Origin: a virus
Length of the DNA: 64,000 bases
IMG/VR virus record: IMGVR_UViG_3300049846_001393
Location: 1 to 64,000 of that record
Reading direction: 5' to 3' (one strand)
Shown: piece by piece, positions 59,295 to 64,000 of the stretch
Layout of the letters: the number at the start of each line of letters is the position of its first letter
Numbering within the stretch: the first letter of the stretch is position 1
Position numbers and translations under genes: made by a program
The notes under the pieces: model-generated
The model's database searches: none
The model's input: the letters and a program-made list of their open reading frames with translations, nothing else
Told to the model about the DNA's origin: nothing

Positions 59295-59546
59295 CTAGAC
59301 TTCGCCCTCATCAGCGAGTTCACTACCACCATCATATGATGAATCTAAACTAGATGGAAGCGTTGAAGCAGAACCCTTAACACCAACCTGCGTTGCGGCA
59401 ATAGACTTCAAAGCAGCAAGACCAATTGCTACAACTGGAATCCATACCTTAGGTAGATCAAACATATCTACAGTAACAACAGCAAGCCCAGCCTGAATAG
59501 CTGTCCAGAAGGTTCTTTCAATAATATCTGCAGTAGTCTTATTCAT
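59295..59546 (-). CDS. Holin-like protein (r1t type)
   Basis: An 83-residue protein with a hydrophobic hairpin: about residues 13-28 (FWTAIQAGLAVVTVDMF) and 33-50 (VWIPVVAIGLAALKSIAATQVG), followed by a polar Ser/Gly/acidic tail. ERTFWTAIQAGLA...L.VAGLAALKS resembles actinophage/lactococcal r1t-type holins. AGGAG precedes ATG 59546. It would form inner-membrane pores that release the lysin at lysis time. Confidence 0.7.
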   Translation of the reverse strand: MNKTTADIIERTFWTAIQAGLAVVTVDMFDLPKVWIPVVAIGLAALKSIAATQVGVKGSASTLPSSLDSSYDGGSELADEGEV

Positions 59547-59824
59547 TTTTTCTCCTGATTTTTGTGAGATATATAAGATGCTCTAAATTTATCAAACTCA
59601 TCTCCCCAAGGTATCTTATCTGGATCATACCTCAGAAGAAACTGATGCTTATACTTTGAAACCAAACCAATATCTTGAAATTCTCTCATAACTATTGAAA
59701 GCCTCTGATAGGAGATTCCAAATCTTTTAGCAACTTCTCCCTGCGGGATAGCTACGATATTTTTTTGATCTCTATTTTCCCAAAGAAACCTATATAGGGC
59801 TTCTCTGCTGTGCATAGATTTCAT
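59543..59824 (-). CDS. Small winged-helix DNA-binding protein
   Basis: A 93-residue protein. REALYRFLWENRDQKNIVAIPQGEVAKRFGISYQRLSIVMREFQDIGLVSKYKHQFLLRY has the order of a winged helix: helix 1, IPQGEVAKRFGISYQRLSIVMREF as helix-turn-helix, then the wing strands. ATG 59824 overlaps the reductase stop (ATGA); ATG 59815 with GGGATG upstream is an alternative. It may regulate the neighbouring lysis and nucleotide genes. Confidence 0.65.
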   Translation of the reverse strand: MKSMHSREALYRFLWENRDQKNIVAIPQGEVAKRFGISYQRLSIVMREFQDIGLVSKYKHQFLLRYDPDKIPWGDEFDKFRASYISHKNQEKK

Positions 59825-61851
59825 CCCAAATCAATCTCACAGACGTCAGTGGTGCAGAACTTCTCGCCAGCACCCTCATTGGCCTTGGTGTAGAGAGCCT
59901 CAAGATCAAGTGGCTTAATCTTCTTCATCATCTTGATTGCCTCTTCCTCAGAGATTGGCTCATATGGAGCCTGAGCATAAGTAGTACCCTCATCACTGAT
60001 TGGAAGGAAAGAAAGGCTCTTGACCTGACCCTGAAGTGAACGAAGTAGAGGAGAAATTTCCTTCTGCTCATCAGGCTTAAATGAAACAGTTACAGAAACC
60101 ATATTATCTGCCCAGTAACGCTGAGCCATTGCAGCAAGAGAAGCCTTCTCCCAAATAGAAACCTCAAGTTCTGATCGAACCTCAAGACCCTTAGTTGGGA
60201 ATGAAGCAACAGCAGTAGTCTTGGAATCCATCACATCGTCCTCAATATGATAGCCAGCCTTCTTAAGAATTGGAAGAAGTGGATCTGTCTTGTGGAAACG
60301 GATACGACGAATGTAATAACCAGAAGTTGTAGGCCAATGAACGCCGGAAGTGGTACCAGCAATAATAGATGTTGTACCTGCAGGCTTAACGGTTGTCAGC
60401 TTAACAGAGTTTCTTACACCAAGCCACTCACTGTATTTAGTATCAACGTTCTCAAGATACTGATAACCTTCATCCATCCAATACTGCATGTCTGACCATG
60501 AGCGATTCTCAATGAAGTCAACGATGCCGGTCATCGAAATACCGATACGACGGTTTCGGGTGATAACCTCATTTGTCTCAGCCCAAGTTGAAGGCATAAG
60601 AGTTACAGCCTTAGCATACATATATGCATGCTTGACAGACTTCTTAAAGTCAGCAAATGTCTCATGCTTAGAAGGATAAAGTTCAACAAGGCAGCAGAAC
60701 TCGCTTGACTCAAGAGAAATCTCTGCACATGGATTACAACCAGAAACACGATAGTCGCGATTATTCTCTGGATCTGCCATCCTACCAAAACGACGCATCA
60801 TATCTAGCCAGATAACACCGGGCTCACCATTGATGGCAATCTTGTCAACGAGATGATCAAGACTATCGCCAGAGTTAATAAGAACAGAATTATTTGAGGT
60901 CCAAGCCCAACCATCAGGACCAGTACGCTCTGCGTTCTCTGGAAGATTCCAGTTCTTTAGATTTACGTAGTCATCATCTTCAGCTTCACCAAGAGCAATT
61001 AGTGCAGAGCGTCGTGCGCCACCAGCAACTACAGCCTTACCAAGTTTATTCATAATATCTACGATATCTCTGCTAGTAATCTTTTCACCGTGACGACCAG
61101 CAAACTGCTTATTAATCGATTCATGAACATCCATCAATGGGCCTGGGCCAGAAGCAGTGCCACCAAATGACTTAAGTGGAGCACCTGCTGGGCGCACCTC
61201 TGAGTAATCAAACTCAATTGGCTGACGATTCTTAAAGAAGAAAGACTCAAGTTGGGCAGCGATTGACTCGCTCCAACCCTCACGAGTGTCAGGGACAACG
61301 AACTTAACTGGATCGCCAGTTGGCTCCCAGATTGTTAGTTTGCCAGCACCATTTGTATCGAAACCAACACCAACACCATTCATGGACATTTCCATAAGGC
61401 GTGAGAATGGCATTGTTGCCTCATAGGCTGAATGGGTGCTGAGCTTCTCAGTTGAGATGAATGCACAGTTATTTAGACTTGAGTTTGACTGATTTAGGTG
61501 GACGTACTCTGTACCCATTGCCCACATGCCACGACCGGGTGGTGTCCACTTGAAGTGAAACATGCGATCAAATGCATCTTGTGCAGCCTTTTGAGCCTTG
61601 AACTCATTCCATGGGGTACGCTGGTGGGCACAGTGATCTTTCAGAATTGAATACATGCCTTCAATACAACGACGGCAAACCTCGTACCACTTCTCCTTAG
61701 TACCATCAGCCTTCTTACGGCTATACTTGGTTAGGAAAGTTAGCTCGCTTAGAGAGTTTCCACCACCAATGTCAAATCCCCAATCGACTTCTTTATTCTC
61801 GTACTCCTCAATAAATGAGTCTGAAAGATGGAAGGAAAGAAAGTCTGACAT
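59821..61851 (-). CDS. nrdJ: Class II (adenosylcobalamin-dependent) ribonucleotide reductase
   Basis: A 676-residue ribonucleoside-triphosphate reductase. SLNNCAFIST supplies the first active-site Cys. CNPCAEISLESSEFCCLVEL (~370) contains the radical-site Cys and Glu, MPSTWAETNEVITRNRRIGISMTG follows, and KLTTVKPAGTTSIIAGTTSGVHW is the conserved barrel loop. The C-terminal CTTDVCEIDLG provides the mobile Cys pair. The single-chain build and motifs match monomeric B12-dependent RTPR. It makes dNTPs without oxygen or an NrdB partner but needs host cobalamin. GGAGG precedes ATG 61851. Confidence 0.92.
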   Translation of the reverse strand: MSDFLSFHLSDSFIEEYENKEVDWGFDIGGGNSLSELTFLTKYSRKKADGTKEKWYEVCRRCIEGMYSILKDHCAHQRTPWNEFKAQKAAQDAFDRMFHFKWTPPGRGMWAMGTEYVHLNQSNSSLNNCAFISTEKLSTHSAYEATMPFSRLMEMSMNGVGVGFDTNGAGKLTIWEPTGDPVKFVVPDTREGWSESIAAQLESFFFKNRQPIEFDYSEVRPAGAPLKSFGGTASGPGPLMDVHESINKQFAGRHGEKITSRDIVDIMNKLGKAVVAGGARRSALIALGEAEDDDYVNLKNWNLPENAERTGPDGWAWTSNNSVLINSGDSLDHLVDKIAINGEPGVIWLDMMRRFGRMADPENNRDYRVSGCNPCAEISLESSEFCCLVELYPSKHETFADFKKSVKHAYMYAKAVTLMPSTWAETNEVITRNRRIGISMTGIVDFIENRSWSDMQYWMDEGYQYLENVDTKYSEWLGVRNSVKLTTVKPAGTTSIIAGTTSGVHWPTTSGYYIRRIRFHKTDPLLPILKKAGYHIEDDVMDSKTTAVASFPTKGLEVRSELEVSIWEKASLAAMAQRYWADNMVSVTVSFKPDEQKEISPLLRSLQGQVKSLSFLPISDEGTTYAQAPYEPISEEEAIKMMKKIKPLDLEALYTKANEGAGEKFCTTDVCEIDLG

Positions 61852-61880
61852 TGGGGCCTCCTAGAAGATTTACAGATTAT

Positions 61881-61906
61881 TTACGACAAATGTTGTAGAA
61901 ATAAAA
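61881..61906 (-). promoter_or_regulatory. Weak late-type promoter match before the reductase
   Basis: Minus strand TTTTAT (61901-61906), 14 bases, TCGTAA (61881-61886): the same spacing as the TTTAAW-N14-YCGTTA elements but with mismatches in both halves. It follows the sigma-gene terminator, so a promoter is needed near here. Confidence 0.25.
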
Positions 61907-61938
61907 GAGAGGTGTGGAAAGCGGGTGACCTCTCTTTT
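61903..61938 (-). terminator. Terminator after the sigma factor gene
   Basis: AAAAGAGAGGT (61903-61913) pairs perfectly with ACCTCTCTTTT (61928-61938) around a 14-nt loop, 23 bp after the sigma gene stop. The minus strand ends in a TCTCTTTT-rich tail. It would insulate the sigma factor transcript from the reductase gene. Confidence 0.7.
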
Positions 61939-61961
61939 GGGACAATAATAACTGAGGCAAA

Positions 61962-62711
61962 TCAGTCAGGAACACAAGATTTCCAAATGAAATCTAGAGC
62001 CCCCGTGTGGATCTGACAAACCCTTGACTCAGTTACCTCAAGCATCTCACCAATCTCTTTAAGAGAAAGACCCTCAATATAATGCAAGAAGAACACAGTC
62101 TTTTGCTGACTGCTAAGATCCTTAAACGAATCAAAAATCTTTTCTCTCAAAACTAAAAGATCTTCTTCATCTAAAACCTGATAGTTATTTGACTCATCAG
62201 GAATAATATCTGAAAGTTTAAAAGAATCTCCATCAGAATTAATAACTTCATCAATATTAAAAACTGAAGCGGTACTACCAGCACCCTTAATTCTTGATAT
62301 ATCTTTTATATTCCAACCTAGTGCTTCAGCAACTTCTTCATCACTTGGCTCTCGTCCCAGATCATTGGACAATTTCTCTGAAACAAAATCAATCTCACGA
62401 TTCTTAGACCTTAAAGAACGTGGAGCCCAATCAAACTGACGAAGCCTATCAAGAATTTCTCCACGAATTCTAAAACTGGCATAGGTTTCAAACTTATAAC
62501 CATACGATGAATCATATTTTGTAATAGCATCCATCAGTCCAATAAAACCATCTGAAACAAGATCATCATAGTCTACGTGATTAGGTAGACCTCTGGCGAT
62601 GGAAGCAGCAGTGCTCTTAACAAGATATTCATAGGCAATAACTAAATCTTGAAAAGTAGAACCATCAATTAAATATTGATTCCATAATTTTTCTGTATCC
62701 ATAAAAAGCAT
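61962..62711 (-). CDS. FliA/WhiG-class RNA polymerase sigma factor
   Basis: A 249-residue group 3 sigma factor. WNQYLIDGSTFQDLVIAYEYLVKSTAASIARGLPNHVDYDDLVSDGFIGLMDAI covers region 2.1-2.2. KFETYASFRIRGEILDRLRQFDWAPRSLR is region 2.3-2.4 to 3.0 with the FliA/WhiG hallmark DW.PRS.R. LGREPSDEEVAEALGW is region 3.1, and LSSQQKTVFFLHYIEGLSLKEIGEMLEVTESRVCQIHTGAL is region 4 with its HTH. FliA/WhiG proteins read TAAA-N15-GCCGATAA promoters; phage late promoters with a CCGTTA core are the natural target here (inference). Start ATG 62711 or 62702. Confidence 0.92.
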   Translation of the reverse strand: MLFMDTEKLWNQYLIDGSTFQDLVIAYEYLVKSTAASIARGLPNHVDYDDLVSDGFIGLMDAITKYDSSYGYKFETYASFRIRGEILDRLRQFDWAPRSLRSKNREIDFVSEKLSNDLGREPSDEEVAEALGWNIKDISRIKGAGSTASVFNIDEVINSDGDSFKLSDIIPDESNNYQVLDEEDLLVLREKIFDSFKDLSSQQKTVFFLHYIEGLSLKEIGEMLEVTESRVCQIHTGALDFIWKSCVPD

Positions 62712-63161
62712 CTTAATGGTAAAAATACTTATTTAAACACAAAAACAAAAGAACTCATTTCTCAGTTAAGGCAGACTTCACCCCACCCCACAGGGAAAAA
62801 CAGCAAAACTGTAACGGTCGGTGTCTTCACCTAAATGATATCTCAATCACTGGATCAGATTACTACTCAGCAAGTTGCTTAGATGAAACTGCCCAGACGT
62901 TCCTTTACCAGTTTCCCTGCTTTTCGCTTGGGACGGCACTGATGACGGATTGCCCACCGGAAGAGTCAAGGCCACCTTCAGTCCTGCGGCGCTGTATGGG
63001 GCGCATCCCACAATCTTCATTCAGTTTTCTAAGCAAGCCGAGTGTAGGTCACGCTCAGCGATTGTAATAACGCGAGCACAGAAACCAGGCTCTTCGAGGA
63101 GAATTTGTCTTAATGTAGATAAGGAACAGAGCTCTCGAGTCGTCCGGGTGCGACCGTCCAG

Positions 63162-63173
63162 TTATCTAGATAA
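63162..63173. promoter_or_regulatory. Perfect 12-bp palindrome TTATCTAGATAA
   Basis: A perfect inverted repeat without spacer inside the divergent control region. Its symmetry and size fit a dimeric repressor operator, for example for one of the phage HTH proteins. No second copy was noticed elsewhere. Confidence 0.4.
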
Positions 63174-63255
63174 TATCATATTCCCTGACATCTTCCTGGG
63201 AATCACACGAGCATTGTTTTCATTTGCGACCGATCCGGTCCATTATGTTAACAAA

Positions 63256-63284
63256 ACTGTCGTTATAGATACTGTAGCGACAGT
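63256..63284. promoter_or_regulatory. Inverted repeat ACTGTCG-N15-CGACAGT near rightward start
   Basis: Two 7-bp perfect arms spaced so that their centres lie 22 bp (about two helical turns) apart, 19 bp before the phosphoesterase ATG. The spacer contains TATAGATACT, which could be a -10 region for rightward transcription. This looks like an operator over a promoter; a 5'-UTR hairpin is the alternative. Confidence 0.45.
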
Positions 63285-63302
63285 CGCCTGAAAGGTTTCC
63301 CA

Positions 63303-64000
63303 ATGGCACAAAAGCCCAAGGGGGTTGCCGACCACCCAGCAAAAGATCTGATGGAACAGATCTGGAAGTCTGGTGGTCGTGCCAAAGATATCGTTGCTTT
63401 CTTGGAGGAGAACTCCCTACCTCTTGTAAAAGAAGCAACTATTGCTCGTTATGGTCAGAGATTCTGGAATGAGCAGATCAAGATCACTACAGAGTCTGAA
63501 TCTCCTGAAGATATTGCTACCACTATAAAAAAGATTGAAGATAGTGGTGTAGCTCGTGTAGTAAAGCTTTCTCATTCAAAAAAGAAGTATCCTGGATGGG
63601 AAAAAATTAATGGTGAAAATATTCAGGTAGAAAAAGAGTCTAACTCTTGGAATATTGATCTTGTTCCATCTCTACCTGCTCCAGATAAAGCATCTATTGG
63701 ATCTTTTAAGATTAATGTTAAGGGTGTTAAGAAGCAGTCGAAGCCACATGGCTGGAATGTTGGGCTTGTTGTGCCTGACCCACAGATCGGATATTTCCGT
63801 GATGTGGATGGAAATTTGACGACAACCCACGACGAGGCAGCCCTGAACGTGGTTCATCAAATTGGTGTATATCTTAATAACACCTATGGTCTTGACCTTA
63901 CGGTTATCCTCGGGGACAACCACGACTTCAGTGCTTTCTCTACACATAGAAGCGCACCTGGCTATACGACCAATACCCAGTTAGAGATTGATCGCTTTGG
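63303..64000 (+). CDS. Metallophosphoesterase-like protein (truncated by window)
   Basis: An open frame from ATG 63303 (AAAGG seven bases upstream) to the window end, 232+ residues. The first ~50 residues resemble a helical DNA-binding or packaging-type module (LMEQIWKSGGRAKDIVAFLEENSLPLVKEATIARYG). From ~155 a calcineurin-like phosphoesterase begins: VVPDPQIGYFRD, then THDEAALNVV, then VILGDNHDFSAFSTH, the D-x-Q and GDNxD metal-binding motifs. Related phage enzymes act on nucleic acids or nucleotides; substrate unknown. It is the first gene of a rightward unit that continues beyond the window. Confidence 0.8.
   Translation, partial: MAQKPKGVADHPAKDLMEQIWKSGGRAKDIVAFLEENSLPLVKEATIARYGQRFWNEQIKITTESESPEDIATTIKKIEDSGVARVVKLSHSKKKYPGWEKINGENIQVEKESNSWNIDLVPSLPAPDKASIGSFKINVKGVKKQSKPHGWNVGLVVPDPQIGYFRDVDGNLTTTHDEAALNVVHQIGVYLNNTYGLDLTVILGDNHDFSAFSTHRSAPGYTTNTQLEIDRF

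Larger units (their letters stand above)
62712..63302. other. 591-bp divergent control region
   Basis: No convincing gene is seen. The region is less AT-rich than the rest and separates the leftward sigma gene from the rightward phosphoesterase gene. It holds a CCGTTACAGT decamer on the minus strand near 62807-62816 that also occurs in the major-tail promoter. It also holds a perfect TTATCTAGATAA palindrome (63162-63173), GACCG-ATC-CGGTC-type symmetry (63228-63240) and ACTGTCG-N15-CGACAGT (63256-63284), plus two TGCGACCG copies about 77 bp apart. This suggests bidirectional promoters with operators, or an origin. Confidence 0.5.

Noticed and set aside
62950-63291. 113-codon plus-strand frame in the control region
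   Set aside because: It has no ribosome-binding site, its composition is unlike the other genes, and it overlaps palindromes and the start region of the phosphoesterase gene.
1-64000. tRNA genes, integrase, transposase or insertion sequence
   Set aside because: I saw no cloverleaf with a GTTCRA-type T-loop, no tyrosine or serine recombinase motifs and no DDE transposase; a dedicated tRNA scan was not possible.

Overview
The window is about 64 kb of a dsDNA tailed phage (long-tailed siphovirus type). The evidence is a contiguous set of terminase, portal, protease/scaffold, HK97-fold capsid, head-tail connectors, major tail protein, a frameshifting tail chaperone, a 2,829-residue tape measure and tail-tip proteins. 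The host is inferred to be an actinobacterium, perhaps an AT-rich aquatic one. The phage encodes a WhiB-type iron-sulfur regulator and a WhiG/FliA-class sigma factor. It also encodes a surface protein ending in an LAETG sortase signal and a tail protein with GYWV..DG..FGDA repeats of the kind common in actinobacteria. The window is AT-rich apart from its first ~95 bp and the 62.8-63.3 kb control region. No integrase, transposase, tRNA or CRISPR array was recognised, so it reads as a lytic phage, but the genome runs off the right edge and the left edge may be a contig end.

Layout: nearly everything from 819 to 62,711 is on the minus strand and would be transcribed leftward. Rightward genes lie only at the edges: a small protein and a lipoprotein-type lysozyme at 112-747, and a truncated metallophosphoesterase from 63,303. 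A strong bidirectional hairpin at 769-800 ends both transcription directions. A 591-bp non-coding region with several palindromes (62,712-63,302) separates the divergent sigma-factor and phosphoesterase genes.

In leftward transcription order: sigma factor; class II (B12-dependent) ribonucleotide reductase; small DNA-binding protein; holin; RuvC-like resolvase. Next is a glycan island (50.1-57.8 kb) with an apparent GDP-mannose 3,5-epimerase, six or seven GT-A glycosyltransferases, a GT11 fucosyltransferase-like enzyme, two FkbM methyltransferases and one further methyltransferase-like protein. The packaging and head genes follow (41-50 kb), then connectors and a collagen-like fibre (35-41 kb), and tail genes (15.8-35.3 kb). 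A GT4 glycosyltransferase follows at 14.6 kb. Last is the replication, recombination and nucleotide module: RecB/Cas4-like nuclease, Sak4-like ATPase, SSB-like protein, primase-helicase, WhiB, HNH, dNTP diphosphohydrolase, DnaE and RecA. It ends with a sortase-anchored surface protein.

The most notable inferences are as follows. (1) The GDP-mannose 3,5-epimerase plus GT11 pair could make GDP-L-galactose and transfer L-galactose, in an operon that may decorate the virion or the host surface. (2) A WhiG/FliA-like sigma factor may read a repeated late-promoter motif, TTTAAW-N14-YCGTTA, seen before the scaffold, major tail and chaperone genes. (3) There is a clear -1 programmed frameshift (G GGA AAA) in the tail chaperone. 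(4) Unusual adhesion modules occur: a B-lectin plus GYWV repeats in a tail protein, a collagen/C1q-like fibre and an LAETG-anchored Thr-rich stalk.
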